Assembly (NCBI RefSeq): GCF_900497805.2
Contig: NW_020954581.1
Location: forward strand, 9,712,227-9,776,226
Direction of reading: 5' to 3'
Source of the DNA: Vombatus ursinus
Lineage: Eukaryota > Chordata > Mammalia > Diprotodontia > Vombatidae
DNA length: 64,000 bases
Shown here: positions 22,085 to 34,609 of the stretch, piece by piece
How the letters are laid out: every line of letters begins with the position of its first letter
Numbering within the stretch: position 1 is the stretch's first letter
The notes under the pieces: generated by a model
Told to the model about the DNA's origin: nothing
The model's database searches: none
Seen by the model: only the letters and a program-made list of their open reading frames with translations
Program-made: the position numbers and the translations under genes

Positions 22085-23129
22085 TGTAGAATTCCTTCTT
22101 TTAAAGAGAAATCCAGGAGTTCAGAACCTGCTGCCTCGAGGCTACAGGTGGTCCTCTAGGTCCTCAAGTGCTGCCCTTTGAATCCAAACTTCACAGAAAA
22201 AATCCTTTTATTAATCCTTATTATTAATCCTTAACAAAATCTTAATAATTAATAATCCTGAATAATTAAGGCTTCAGAGGCCCAGAGCCCCAGGTGTTTG
22301 TATCAGGGCCTGTGCAGTCCAGTGCCTGACTCTGAGGAGCTGACTCCATTGTCCAGTCTCTGACCCCACACCCTCTCGTTTGCAGGTGGCACCCAGCCTA
22401 CATTCCCGTAATGAATGCTCAGAGAAACACTTGCAGATACAACCCGACAAGAAAGTGGGAGCAAGAGAACTGCATATCAAGGACAAAGGGAAGGCCTAGA
22501 AGGCACATGCACAGACGTAGAAGATTGGGTCAGGACATGAGGGAGGCAAGAGTTGTGGGTGGCAAACCAACCCACCGAGCTCACGGGCTAGTCCTGGTAT
22601 GGTTATGGGCCTACAACAAAAGAGACTCCAGTATACTCTGTCCTTGGGGCGTGTTTTTGGTTCATTTCTATCTCGCCCCCTCTACCCTCCCCCCAAAAAA
22701 GCTGGCGGATTTAAGTGGGCATGCCTGCATGATGTGTGCTGAGTTCTCTTTTAGACTGCTGTACCACCCAGCTGGGCTGCTGCCTTGACCCGCTGCCAGA
22801 CAGAGAAATGCAGAAGAGGATGGTCCAGGCCAGTAACTGGAAGCCGCGAGCAAAAGTGCTGGATTATCTGAGTCGTGAGAGATGTGGTTGAGTGCGGGCA
22901 TCAATAGGCTGAGTCTTTGGCAAAAACGACAAAAGCCCTGCCCAGGCTGACGACTACGGCAAGGAGAGTGACTGCCAAGGAGCCAAGAGAAGCTCTAGGC
23001 TGGCCTCAGCTTAAGGAGCGAGCTAACCCTCGAACGAGTGTAGGTGAGGGCGAGCCCTTTGTGCTGGAAGATCAGCTGGGGAGCAGCCTGGATCTCCCAG
23101 AGCTCTGGCAGGAGTCATGCAGGGTGTCT
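22082..23129. other. Cassette 2 spacer, tRNA-Asp missing
   Basis: Between the CA run and the GC-rich spacer the Asp gene is gone, replaced by a short AT-rich stretch (about 22195-22270). From 22280 on, the text matches the Asp to Gly-TCC spacer of cassette 1. Confidence 0.6.
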
Positions 23130-23201
23130 GCGTTGGTGGTATAGTGGTGAGCATAGCTGCCTTCCAAGCAGTTGACCCGGGTTCGATTCCCGGCCAACGC
23201 A
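23130..23201 (+). tRNA. tRNA-Gly (TCC)
   Basis: 72 nt, identical to the Gly-TCC at 8216. Anticodon TCC, B box GGTTCGATTCC. This copy has a proper TTTT at 23218-23221, 17 nt past the 3' end, unlike the copies at 8216 and 35321. Confidence 0.97.
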
Positions 23202-23779
23202 ACTTTATGCACCACTCTTTTCTCTTGCCACACCGCCCTCTGCCGTTCTTGATTCCTTCGTTCCTTGGAGGCCCCAGGGCGTGTTCCCCAGCCTAGCATG
23301 AGAGCGTCGCTCTCATCCTTTGTCCTCTCTCATCCTCACCTTTCCCATTGTCAGGCTGGATCCTGCGGCTAGAGCCCAAGACTCCACCTCAACTCACTTC
23401 ATTTCATTTGAGCTGAAACCGAGTGCCTACTCTTTGCAAGGTATCAAGTTAGGTGTCAGTATCTTTGGAAGACAAACAGGAAAGAGGGGCCTTCCAGCTC
23501 AAGGGAATTTCAAAAACCAGAAGAGGTAAAATCAATAGGAAGAGACTGCTGGTAAATTATCTGAAAGGGGAAGAGATCAGCGAGATGAGGCAGCGAGGTA
23601 CTGTCTTAGGCCACTGAACTTAGAGACAGAAAACCCTGGTTTGCTATCTTTCCTCAGGCACTTAATAGCTGAGGTAATCCTAAGCAAAGTAATAACTTGA
23701 GTCTTTTTCCTTATTTCCAGAGTGATGGGGTAAGCTGAGGGGAGTGGGAATCATTGCAGTCTAAGAATGCTTTCAACTC

Positions 23780-25320
23780 TAGATTTAAGATTGGAGCAAA
23801 CAAGTGGCATCTGAGCTGAGCTGTGAAAGCACCTTAGGATTCTTCCCATCTGAGAAAAGGGGGAGTGCAGACACTGGAAAACTCAAGTGGGAATCACTTA
23901 TGCTATTCCTGGGAAGGCCGGGATTGAAAGTGACCCATGAGGAACAATTAGCAAACCAGTATGACAGCAGTGGAGAACATGGGAAAGGGAAGGATTGGGG
24001 TGGGTGGTGAGAGAAGATGTGTAGGGGTATTGGGAAGGGAGGTAGTTCTCCCCATAAGAAGAGGGTACAAGGCATAATGATGGTGGCAGGGTGTACTAAA
24101 CCTGGGCTGGGATTTGGCAAGGAGTGACTGTTTAGGACAAGAGGAGATAGGAAAATGGAGGGGGGAGGATTTCAGGGTAGTTGATGACATATTTTGAACT
24201 ATTCAACCTTAGGGTCAAGACAAGGAAGGGCAAAGATGTGGAAATAAGGATGAAAGAGGGAGGGTGTTAGAAGAGGAGGGGTGGAGTAGAAAGAGATCCT
24301 AGAGGTAGAAATATGGCTGAAGAAATGTTTTAAGGGGATCTGAGAGTTTTCATGGTCACATACACTCTTTATTTTCTGGTGATAAATTGGAGGGGCTATC
24401 AGAAAGATGGTTCAGCCCTATTTGCTTAGGAGAACCCAACAAAAACTTGGGAGATAGGGGATTACAATGTCTGCTCCACATTAGGCATATCCCTTAAACT
24501 TCTCAAGATATTATAGGCATGTATAAGGGAAAAGCTACCAAATGTGTGATAGTATCCCAGTTTGTAAACAGTGCTTTTCTTTTCTGATTGTGGAAATGCA
24601 GCTGGGAAGAGTCAATCAAGAGTCAATATATATATATATACACACACTTATATACATATACACAATATATGCACACATACACATATATACATGTGGAATA
24701 AATTGGGTGGTAGTCTCAGAGGGAATCTTCACTCCTTAAATTAAGGGATGAGGAAGGCTTTTCATAAACATGGGATTTTAACTGAGACTTACAGGAAACT
24801 GTGAGGCAGAGAGTTCCAGGTGTGGAAAACTCCCTCACTGGGTTGAGAGTAAGGAAGTAAGAAAGATGAATGTGTGGAAGGGAGTGAGCTGTAAGAAGGG
24901 GCTAGGTTATGAAGGACTTTAAAAGCAGAGGATTGTCATAGGCAACCACTAGAGTTTACTGAACGAAAAGAGCTGAGATATTGTCAAATCTTAGCTTTAG
25001 GTAGATCAACTGAAAAGCTTAGAAGAGGCTGAATTGGGGTGGAGAGAGAATTGAAGCAGGGAAACCAATTAGCAGGCAAATAGGAAAAGTGTTAGGGAGA
25101 TAGAAATGACTGCAGTGGACAATTGATTGATGGGAAGGGTGGAAAAAACTGGGAGTGAGAGTGAAGAGTCTAGGATATCACCTAGGTTACCAGGCTGGGT
25201 GCCTGGTAACCTACAGTTAGGAAAAGGGGAGGATTTGAGGGGAAGGATCATGAAATCAATTTTGGATGTGATGAGATTAAGATTCTTCTACTTCAAGATC
25301 TAATAGGGACAGGATAGGGG
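23780..25320. repeat. Left block, partial copy
   Basis: Shares text with 1840-2420 ('cagggtgt', 'gggctgg', 'gagtgactgt') and 30110-30460, then an AT-rich microsatellite (24625-24690) and the interspersed repeat body (24730-25290). No gene is seen. Confidence 0.55.
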
Positions 25321-26045
25321 GTTTTGCCTAAGCTCCTCACTCTGCCCCATGAAGAGCTCATATTTATAGTTGCACGTGGTCTAGGACAGAGAACAATAAG
25401 ACACAACTTGGAGGGTCTGGAGGTGGATACTCTCACGGTTGAGCACATCCAGGAGAGCAACACTCCTCTTCGAATGTTCAAGTCTCCCTCCTTCCAGGGC
25501 TCACGGCAGAACCAAGCTCTCTGAGTCATTCCTGTCATACTGGTGGAGTTGATAACTGACTAGGAAAGAAAACAAACAAGAAGCCAGAGCAGAACCAAAG
25601 GCAGAAGAAAAGGTTGTGCAAAGGCATAGAGGTATACACAGATGCCCTGAAGAGAGAGGAAAGGATGGAGCAAAGAGGTGACCCGATGAATAAAATGTGA
25701 AAGGATGAGGGACAGCAAGCTGTGGAATTCGGAAAGGTTTGGTTGGGCAAAGATGACAGGGGAGTATAGGGGTTTGGGTTCTGAATTTTTATTGTTCTTG
25801 TTTAGGTGCTTTGTTTAGGCAAAACCAGCGGGTGGTTGCATTTAGGGGGATGGGGCAGAGTGTGGGAGGGAGCCGGTGGGGTAGGTTGGGCCCGTTGGGA
25901 GTGGAAATAGAATGGCCAGGGTGAGAGTTCCGAGGGAGATGCCAAACGTGGACCCAATGGATTCCTAGAGAAAATTGAACAGGATACAAGAGGTTTATGG
26001 AGGTGAGTATTGGGCTGATTAAAGAAAGTGGAAAACTCTTGTAAT

Positions 26046-26102
26046 TCCCTGGTGGTCTAGTGGTTAGGATTCCTGGCCCAGGTTGGATTTCCGGTGAGGG
26101 GA
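26046..26102 (+). pseudogene. tRNA-Glu pseudogene lacking the anticodon arm
   Basis: 57 nt. The 5' half TCCCTGGTGGTCTAGTGG is perfect, then an internal deletion of about 15 nt removes the anticodon arm, and the T arm and 3' end follow with changes. It keeps a perfect A box, so TFIIIC could still touch it, but no tRNA can form. It begins partial cassette 3. Confidence 0.9.
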
Positions 26103-26638
26103 GCATCGTTTTTCGGAGCTTCCTTTCTTCTCGGCTCTGCTGCCTACAAATGGTTCCTGCCTCCTGCTCCCGTCTTGTATTGCTTCATTTCCTCCAGCGC
26201 AGCCACCAGGTCTCAAGAACAGAGAGAAAACTGGAACAGAGTGGCACCCATCCCAGGCATCCATTCTGCTCAACTTCTCTGTCAGTTTGGAAAACTCGGA
26301 CTTCAGGTGTGGGGAGGCAGCCGCATCTCCGGGGAGGAAGGTAGACAAGATTAATTTTTGCCAGAGGACTTGGCATTTAGGTGCTTTGGAAGCCAGTGGG
26401 TCTATCTTGAACTGGGACCACTTTCTCTGATATCCTAGAATCCAAGGGCCAAGAATTTCTCTGGCCTCTTAAGGATGGTATCATAAGCTGGAGAGCCAAG
26501 GGTGGATGGTAGTTTGAAGAAGTGATACGGTGCTTTATCCTGGGAATGCAAGAATCCAGCGCGCTTAGCAGTCCAAAATATGCCTACCTGGGAGGTAGCA
26601 AGTAGTCCTCAGGAGGGCTTTTGGGAAGGGTGAAGTAA

Positions 26639-26709
26639 TGCATGAGCTGGGAATCGAACACGGGCCTCCCGCGTGGCAGGCAAGAATTCTACCACTGAAC
26701 CACCCATGC
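26639..26709 (-). pseudogene. tRNA-Gly (GCC), decayed
   Basis: 71 nt, full length, anticodon GCC kept. Four changes from the intact gene: one in the acceptor strand (still pairs as G-U), one in the anticodon stem region, and two that break T-stem pairs and change the B box to GTTCGATTCCC context (CGTGTTCGATTCC). It could be weakly transcribed, but I expect it to fold poorly. Confidence 0.75.
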
Positions 26710-26828
26710 ATGCCCCAGAAAAATCTGAGGCTCTGCTTCTGATATCGATAAACATTCTTTTCGTGGCCTAGGCCCCGCGCCCAAAATTGGAAATAGCATG
26801 TGTTGACTCTAATCTAGAAATGTTACAG

Positions 26829-26945
26829 TTCTCCTTGACATTCTCTCCTAACCTTTCCTCTTCTTCCTCTTCGTCTTTCTACACCTACATACTCCTCCTT
26901 TTCCTCGTCCTTCTTCCCCTACTGCTCCTACACCTCCTCCCCCGA
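26829..26945. repeat. Polypyrimidine tract, cassette 3
   Basis: TCCTCTTCTTCCTC-type tract beside Gly-GCC, as in the other cassettes. Confidence 0.8.
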
Positions 26946-27211
26946 GAAAGTCGAGTAAATGGCCCGAAGATAAATATCTGAAGCTCTATTGGTAGGGAGA
27001 ATCGAAGCAGGAGTGAAGTCTGTGCATTTCTATTTCAGTTTACTTTCCGGCAAAAAAATTAAAATAAAAGTAAATACAATTTGGTCCTCAGATGTAAGAC
27101 CTCTCATTCACTTCTTATCACGTCGTGTGGCTCCGCCAATGAAGGACAGTGGATTGTGGAGAATGAGGATGTATTCCTGGAGTTGAGAGTCTGAAAAGAT
27201 CTCTCCCTACC

Positions 27212-27215
27212 AAAA
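27212..27215 (-). terminator. Pol III terminator of the divergent tRNA-Leu
   Basis: TTTT in the gene's direction, 9 nt past the 3' end. Confidence 0.75.
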
Positions 27216-27224
27216 CACCCCTGC

Positions 27225-27307
27225 TGCTAGGAGTAGGATTCGAACCCACGCCTTCAGGGGAGACTGCGACCTGAACGCAGAGCCTTAGACCGCTCAGCCA
27301 TCCTGAC
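27225..27307 (-). tRNA. tRNA-Leu (CAG), divergent copy
   Basis: 83 nt with anticodon CAG, intact anticodon stem CTGCG/CGCAG, long variable arm and perfect B box GGTTCGAATCC. Differences from the copies at 45020 and 54898 lie in the D arm, base 26, variable arm, T stem (a G-U pair) and acceptor stem (one C-A mismatch). AAAA at 27212-27215 gives it a TTTT terminator. It may be functional or newly decaying. Confidence 0.75.
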
Positions 27308-27339
27308 TTCGCCCTGATACTTGTCCTGCCTCTACTTTT

Positions 27340-28010
27340 CCACCCTCGGCCTCAACAAAACCAGGTGTTCATTTAACCCAGTTCATTTCACCCAAATACT
27401 TCCAACACGACACTGCCCTCCCCATACCCTCTTCTTCTCACCCCGGCATCAGCAGTGTCCAAGTAAGTCCACATGACCAGAACCACTCTTCCATACACTG
27501 TGCGCCTTCTCACCCGCCTTTCCAGGGCACCGCCTCTCCCACACCTCACTGAGGGGCCCAAAGATCCACACCACAGCAAACCACCTTCACCTAGTCAGAC
27601 CCCTTCCGCACCCCCTGCTTCCCTCAACGTCTGCCGATACCTTTTTATGGCATAAATTACCAGAAAACATGAAATGTAAAAAACAAGGTATGATAATATC
27701 AATATGGAGAAAGTGATTAGAAATGGGCTGGGGATTGGGGCTTCGAGAAGGGGAGGGAGAAGGGGAGATGAGGCAATACCGTGACTTTCTATATAGGTTG
27801 CTGAACTTAAGAGTCCAGTAGCACTGGGTTCCAATCCTTCCTCAGACGCTTACTAGATGTAATAATTCTGGGCAAGGCACTTAACATGTCTGAGTCTCAC
27901 TTTCCCTATTTCCAAAGTGAGGGGATGAGGGAGGATGACGATCTTTGGCTTCTAAGGATGTATCCTGTTCAAAAACTAAGTGGCCTTTTGTAGGAAGCAG
28001 GGCTCACTTG
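27340..28010. other. End of partial cassette 3
   Basis: Spacer text after Leu continues to about 27640, then jumps to left-block type sequence. The Asp and Gly-TCC positions of this cassette are deleted. No gene is recognised. Confidence 0.55.
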
Positions 28011-28343
28011 AGCTGAGCTTTGAAGGCATTAATGGGGATCTTTCCCATCTGAGTCCGGGAGAGAGTTAGATCCAAAAACCCTCGATCTTAGGTGGGAGTC
28101 ACTTATGCTATGCCCGAGAGGCTCAGGTATGAATGTGGCCCACGGGGAGGGGCGGGGGGGCGTAAACAAGCCAGTTTGACAACGGAGAGTTCGGGAATGG
28201 GAGGGATAGAAAATCGAACCAGGAAGGGAGATAGGAGTAGTACTGGGAAGGAATTTCAATGCCAGCCTAAGGAGTCAGTATTTTATCTTAGCATCAATAT
28301 GGAGCTCCTGAAGATCACTGAGTGATGTTTGGTATATTTTTTG

Positions 28344-28451
<108 letters not shown>

Positions 28452-30769
28452 CAATATAATTCCTCATGTGTCGAAGTTTGTATTTCAGGAACATTCATGA
28501 AGCAGTTATGAATAAATACAAAAAATTGGAGAAGAAAGTAAAGTCAGCCAGAGGGACCAAGTATGAGACTATTGCCATAGTCTAGACAAAATATTAGGAG
28601 ACCTTGAACATGAGTCTTGGCAGGGGTTCCTCCATCCGTAGAATGGGACAGATATAGTGGAGGTGGGGTAGGTAAGAGCTGATAAATGGGTGGTCCCAAA
28701 GGAATTGAGAAAAGGGGAAAAGTCAAGGATGACTCAAAGAATGTGAATCTGGATGATTTGAGGGTAAATGGTTCCATGGACAGAAATGGGGATGCTTAGA
28801 GGAGGGTTGAGCCCCAGAGGAAGTGGAATGAACTCAGTTTTGGACATTTACCCTTAAGATGCCAAAGGGAAGTCCAGACAGAGATTTTGTGCAATAGGTG
28901 GTTAAAAAACAAAACAAAACAGACTGGCATTTAGAAGAGATTAAGTCTAGACTGCTAGATTTAGGAATCATCTGTAATCTGCATTAAAATAATCATGAGA
29001 CCCATGAGATATGTTGAAATCACCAAAGAAAGAGGGCCAACCCTAGAGCCTGGGTGGCAGGCATGCCCACACTTAGGGGACAAGCTGGAGGAAGAATTTG
29101 TCCTGGCAAAGCCTACCATAGATGCTGTAAGTAATGTGGTGGGTACATCTACAGGGAACAAGGGACAGATCTAGAGAGCCACAGACAGATAAGAAAGACA
29201 CAGAGACAGAATGAGAAAGCAGGAGAGGTAGGGATAACAAAACAGAGAGAGACAGAGAGAAAGGGACAGATTCTGACAGAGACAGATTACAGGGTCCCAG
29301 AGAGCAATGGAGGAGAACCAGTCTGGATGGTTTGTGGCACAGAGAGATCTCCATTTCAGGGAGAATGAGGCAAACACCTTTAATTGATTGAGTACTCAGT
29401 TAAGAAGTCCTTAGTGGTTCCAGAAAGGGCAGTTACTGTGTAGGTAAGGGATCTGAAACCAGATTACAATGGAATTCCAAAGTGAATGGGAGATCAGGAA
29501 ATAGAGGAAACTAGCCTAGATCATGCTGGCAAAGAATCTGGCTGTGAAAGGGAGAAGAGGTACAATCCAATGGATTAATGAAATGGCAGGGTCAAGGGAA
29601 GTTTTCTTGACAATGAGGGAAACCTGTCAGTGTATGGTCAAGAGTTAAATGAGGAAGAAGTTGTTTGTGGACAGATTGAAGATGAAAGGCAAGGATGGAG
29701 AGGAAAAGCTCCCAGAGGAGACAGCAGGAGATGGGATCAAAAATGAAAGAGGTAGAGTGAGCTTTGGGAGGAAGGCCCACTTCATCCACCAGAGAATGAA
29801 GCAAAGTAAGACAGAATGGGAGAAGGCAGGAAGAGGAAGCTTTTTAGGTATGGAGTGAGGGAGTAGAAGGAGCTGGCTGATGGGATGATCTCCATAAAGT
29901 CTGATTGAGGTCCTCTGTAGGGGAGAGGATGTTACAGGGGGTGCAGGAAGTCTGAGGAGAGAAGATCTGGCACAATAGAAGTAGAACTTGCCATAGAGAA
30001 ACAATCTTGAAGGAATGAAAGCATGATGAGGCTGCAATAGGGGACCAAATGACTTATGCAATATCATAAATTTGTTGTGCAACCAGATTGAGACTTGAAG
30101 AGGGACAGAAAAGGAAGGTACTTAGAGGTGGGGGGAGGTCCTGATTGTGATCTTCATAGAAATGGAGTTTAGAAGGTAATGGTGGTGCTAGGAAGGAGTC
30201 AACAAAGGGAGACTCTCTAAGACAAAAGGTGGGGAAATGGTGGGGAAGGATTTAATGGCAGTTGATGGCATTCTTTTGAACTGTACAATCTTAATGTCAA
30301 GACTTGGAAGTCACAGAGAAAATATGAGAATGGGGATGGAAGGGAGAGGGTATGGAAAGAGGGGATGTGGGTGCAGAGAGAGCATATAACAATGAAGAAG
30401 AATTTTAGTGAATCTGGAAGTTTTCACAGTCTTCTAGAAGGTTCTTCCTCCTCTTCCTTTTCTGATGAACAGTTGAAGGAGCAATCATAATGATGGTTCA
30501 GCTTCATTTGCTTAAGAGAAACCCACAAAAATTTGGGAGATGGAGGATTCCAATGTTTGTTCCACTTCAAAAATACCACTGAATTTTTCCAATTTATCAA
30601 GGACATGTACAGGCAACAAACTATTCTTTGTGAATTGTGAACCACAAACAAAAAATATTGTTTGTAAAGTGTGAAAGATGTTCCATTCAAGAAACAGTAC
30701 TTTCCTTTTCCTTTTCTGAAAATAGAATGGTGGAAGTAGCAGTTATGAGGAGTCAGTCCTAGTGCTAGT

Positions 30770-31690
30770 TAGAAACTACCATTTCTCAATGGCCTACTAT
30801 GTGCCAGGCACTGTGTTAAATAAACATTCCAGAAACAAAGACAGGGAAAACATGAGTCCCTGATGTCAAGAATCCAACAGTCTATAGGTGAGATTGGAGA
30901 ACAGGTATGTGCAAAGAAGTTATAAACAGGATAAACAGAGGGAATTCTCAGAGGAGAAAGACTAAGATTAATGAGGTCTGAGGAAGATTTCTTGCAGAAG
31001 ATGGGACATTAGCTGAGATTTAAAGGAAGCCAGGGAAAGTAGGAGACAGAGAGTTCCAGGCATGAGAGATACCTAGTGAAAAGGATGAGAATCTGGAGAT
31101 AGAATATCTATCCTTAGAGGAACAGCAAGGGGACCAGTGTCCCTGCATCACAGGGTATGTGGAGGGAAGTGACAATACTGAAATGGGAAGAAGGGGCCTA
31201 GTTTTGAAGAGCTTTAAAAACAGGAGGACTGTATATGGGATATTTGAGGCAATAGGAAACCACTGGAGTTTGTTGAATGAAAACAAAACAAAACAAAACA
31301 AACAAACAAACAAAAAGATCCGGTCAGACTTAGGCTTTAGGTAAATCAATCTGACAACAGAGAGAAGGTTGGAATAGAGTGGAGAGAGGCTCAAGGCAGG
31401 GAGACCAACCAGCAGGTATATAAGAGAAATGTTAGGAGGATAGAAATGATTGCAGTTGACAATTGATTGACTATGGGAAAGGTGGAAAAAAATGGGAATG
31501 AGAGTGAAGAGACTAGGATGACACCACCTAGAGTACCAACCTGGGCACCTAGGAAATCGGTGGTACCCTCTACAGTTAGGGAAAGGGGAGAGCTTGATGG
31601 GAAAGATAATGAAGTCAGTTTTGGACATGGTAAGTTTAAGATTTCTATGGGACTCCTGCTTTGAGGATGTCATGTAGGCAGTTGGAGATG
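30770..31690. repeat. Interspersed repeat body
   Basis: The repeat described at 2680, here nearly complete. It includes an (AAAC)n stretch at 31277-31312. Its part at 31521-31620 is copied almost exactly at 33009-33108. Confidence 0.6.
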
Positions 31691-32512
31691 AAAGATTGAA
31701 GGTCAGGAGAGAGGTTAGTACTATTTAAGTAAATCTGAGAGTCACCCATAGGGATGATAAGTGAAGGAAGAGGGCCTCCAGTCTTGGGGGTTTGTACAGC
31801 AGAACAGGATGGGAAACTTTGCATATGCCCCTTACCTTGCCCCTCACCCCAAAGGATTTTGTAATTGCACATGCTCCAGTACGAAAAACTTCGGCAGGAC
31901 TCAGAGGATTTGGAGGTGTATTCTCTCATGATTGAGCACATTCAGGAGAGCAAAACTCCTCTCTGAATGTGCAAGCCTTCCTCTTTCTAGGGTTCAGGGC
32001 CGGACCTAGTTATTTCTGAGTAATTCCTGCCGTACTGGTGGAGCTGATGCTGACTAGGAAAGAAAAGAAACAGGAAGCCAGAGCGGAGCCAAACAGATTG
32101 TTCCTAAGGTAGAGGAAGAGGCTGTCTGTGCAAAGGCTTCAAGGTATCCAAAGATGCTCTGAAGAGAGAGGCATGAAGCAAAGAGGCGATCCAATGAATG
32201 AAATATGTAAGGGCGGCAGGCAGCAAGGTGTGAAATTAGGAAGCTGGGAAAGATGGTAGGGGTTGTAGAAGTGTGGGCTCCAAATTCTCATTGTGTAGAG
32301 AGGTGTCTTGTTCAGGCGAGGCGAGCTCGTGGAATTTAAAGGAATGGGTCATAGTATGAGAGAGGGGCAGTGACGTAGATAGGCGTCAGTTAGAGGTGAA
32401 TGGGGAGAGACCAGACGTAAGTCCAATGGAGTCCCAGAGGTGACTAAGAAAGGAAGCGATGTAGAATGCCAATGCTGGGCTGAGTGAGTAAGAGAGCTTC
32501 CTACACCTGTGC

Positions 32513-32584
32513 TCCCTGGTGGTCTAGTGGTTAGGATTCGGCGCTTTCACCGCCGCAGCCCGGGTTCGATTCCCGGTCAGGGAA
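32513..32584 (+). tRNA. tRNA-Glu (TTC)
   Basis: 72 nt, identical to the Glu-CTC at 43744 except for two bases: the anticodon loop is CTTTCAC (TTC in place of CTC) and one variable-loop G is A. All stems pair and both internal promoter boxes are intact. TTTTT follows at 32587. It would decode GAA (and GAG by wobble). It starts cassette 4. Confidence 0.95.
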
Positions 32585-32586
32585 AG

Positions 32587-32591
32587 TTTTT
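32587..32591 (+). terminator. Pol III terminator of tRNA-Glu-TTC
   Basis: Run of five T beginning 3 nt past the 3' end. Confidence 0.85.
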
Positions 32592-33008
32592 GTCCAGTTG
32601 CTCTCAGCTGAAACCGGTGGCCACCAACAGCAAGGGTACTTACCCGTTCTTCCCCTGCCTCCAACTACAAATGGTTCCCGTTCCTTGTTCCTTTACTGTC
32701 TCGTCACAATTCACCTGACCTTACCGCCGAGTCCCAGGGACAGAAAAGAAATAGGAAATAGTCTTACTCGGTTCCTTCTGGAAAACTTGTGAGGGGGAGG
32801 GGCAGTGCCGAGGAAGAAGGTTGCAAGCAGAGCAGGGTTTTCCAGAGCAGTGACCCTTGGGTCCCCTGGAAACTTATGGGCCTCATTTGTACTGAGACGG
32901 CTTTTTGTCGATCTCCAAGAGCCTGAGAGCTCCAGTCTCCTATGGCCTTCTCAAGATACTGAGGGTTGGCTGGGTAAGGTTGGCCATACAAGGTGGATGT
33001 GATGGGAC

Positions 33009-33108
33009 ACACCACCTAGGGTACCAACCTGGGCACCTAGGAAATCGGTGGTACCCTCTACAGTTAGGGAAAGGGGAGAGCTTGATGGGAAAGATAATGA
33101 AGTCAGTT
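33009..33108 (+). repeat. 100-bp copied patch
   Basis: Identical at 99 of 100 positions to 31521-31620, 1.5 kb upstream, and in the same orientation. It lies inside the Glu to Gly spacer, where the other cassettes have unrelated sequence. Confidence 0.9.
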
Positions 33109-33232
33109 CTTGACAGGACAAGCTAGCTGCTCCTGCCTGGGGATGCCACCGTCTGGCTAGGAATTGTCTGTCCAAAAGGTGCCAAAGGATAGCCTGAATA
33201 CTCAGGAGTGAACTTATGCAAAAAAGCTCGTT

Positions 33233-33304
33233 TCTTTGAAGCAGGAATTGAACCAAGGAGCTAATGCATGGCATGAGAGAATTTTGTCACTGAATTACTC
33301 ATGT
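33233..33304 (-). pseudogene. tRNA-Gly-GCC pseudogene, cassette 4
   Basis: 72-nt remnant at the Gly position. The D-arm region ('actgaattactcatgt' on the + strand) and T-arm region ('aggaattgaacc') are recognisable, but the anticodon arm has lost its pairing and the anticodon is no longer clear. Dead. Confidence 0.8.
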
Positions 33305-33513
33305 GAGGAGCAGCACTAGTTTCCGCTCCACCTCTGATCTCCATGAACATATGGAAAGTTCTGGTGGGACAGGGCCCAGTACCCAAATTTGATACAACGC
33401 TCACCTACTCTTACCTAGAAATTTTACCATTCTCTTTCATTCCTTTGTTTTGAACACCACCACTCACCACAAACCTTTTCTTTTCCACCTCCCCACTCCT
33501 ACCCCAATAGCAA
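33305..33513. repeat. Gly flank with eroded pyrimidine tract, cassette 4
   Basis: Matches the Gly upstream spacer of other cassettes up to a shortened pyrimidine-rich stretch (33400-33510), where an RTE fragment joins. Confidence 0.6.
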
Positions 33514-33858
33514 TGTATGGCTGTGAGAGCTGAACTATAAGGAAAGCTGAGCACTGCAGAATCAATGCTTTTGAATTGTGGTCCTGGAGAAGACTTTAGA
33601 GAGTCTGTTGGATAGAAAAGAGATCAAACAGTCAATACTTAAAGAAGTTAATTCAGATTATTTACTGGAAGGTCAAATACTGAAGCTGAAGCTTAATATT
33701 TTGGTCACATAATGAGAAGACAGGACCTGATGGAAAAGACACTGACGTTGGGAAAGACTGATGGTAAAAGGAAGAGGGGCCGACAGAGAATGAGATGGAT
33801 TAGTAGTGTCATGGAAACAACAACAAATAGTAGAGCATGACTGAACAACAACAAAAAT
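33514..33858 (+). mobile_element. RTE (BovB-like) LINE 3' fragment
   Basis: Reading through frame changes, the DNA encodes text such as 'MYGCESW', 'KAEHCRINAFELW' and 'RSNQSILKEVN', a good match to the C-terminal end of BovB/RTE-type reverse transcriptase proteins, and ends with a CAACAACAAAAA-like tail. 5' truncated and inactive. The tRNA-Leu expected here is absent. Confidence 0.75.
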
Positions 33859-33859
33859 G

Positions 33860-34560
33860 CCCAGGTTTGGTCATTACACACTTAACTTGCTTCAGTTTCA
33901 TGGTGTATTGTGGAGGTTGTCTGGGAAGAATTCACAGACTCAGACCATCTCCAACCAACCCAAGCAAAGGCATTTATTGAGAATTATGCTCTCCAACAAG
34001 CTGAGGTCCAAGAAGGAACCAACAACTTGTCAGGGGAAGGTGGAGATTTTTGTAGGGCAAAAGATGCAATTACATAACAGAATATTTGAATATTTAAAAT
34101 ATAGAAGGAGTTTGTTAAGAGATTAGGTAATAGGAGAGGGGTCCCAGACTTGTGCCATTACCCACAATACATGCAGAAAAACCAAAGGGGGATGTATGTA
34201 TGATGATATTATAGCAAGCCTCTGTACATTAGAAGTTCACCTAAAGGACAGCTTTTACTATTACTGCACAGGTGCCTGTTTAGGGAGAGTCCCTTCTATT
34301 GTTTTGGGGTCCACATCCTGCTTGGGCATCCCAGTGGTGCTGCTTTGTGATTGTCTGGTCTTGTCTTTCTGATTGCAGTCCTGTCTGAGATTAGACAGAT
34401 GTGGTTGCGGTTGAATGCATGGATATGCTTGTTTCTGTGAGAAATATGAGGATTGGGTCTGTGGGCAGTGGCTAGCTAGAGGCAGTGGTTAAGATTCCAT
34501 CAATCATCCAAGCTGTGGGACATAAACAACCCCAAACCAGACTGACAGGGAAGAGCAAAA
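33860..34560 (-). mobile_element. Possible solo LTR fossil
   Basis: Unique, non-cassette sequence of about 0.65 kb lying between the RTE fragment and the pre-Asp flank. On the minus strand a polyadenylation-like signal in an 'aataaatgcctttgc' context near 33970 suggests an LTR. Family and exact ends are not determined. It is old and not whole. Confidence 0.35.
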
Positions 34561-34609
34561 CATGTGCTTAGAACTACTTGAATCTACAAGTGTAAATGAC
34601 ATGCAACCT

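Larger units (their letters stand above)
19200..23600. repeat. tRNA cassette 2
   Basis: Order: Glu absent, Gly-GCC (-), Leu-like pseudogene (-), CA repeat, Asp absent, Gly-TCC (+). The spacer text matches cassettes 1, 6 and 7. Confidence 0.8.

Noticed and set aside
28195-28220. AAAATCGAACCAGG as a tRNA T arm
   Set aside because: No matching stem, anticodon arm or acceptor ends nearby. It lies in the left block at a place with no tRNA in copy A.
31020-31673. 217-codon open frame on the minus strand
   Set aside because: It lies in the interspersed repeat body, which recurs throughout the window with stops in the other copies.
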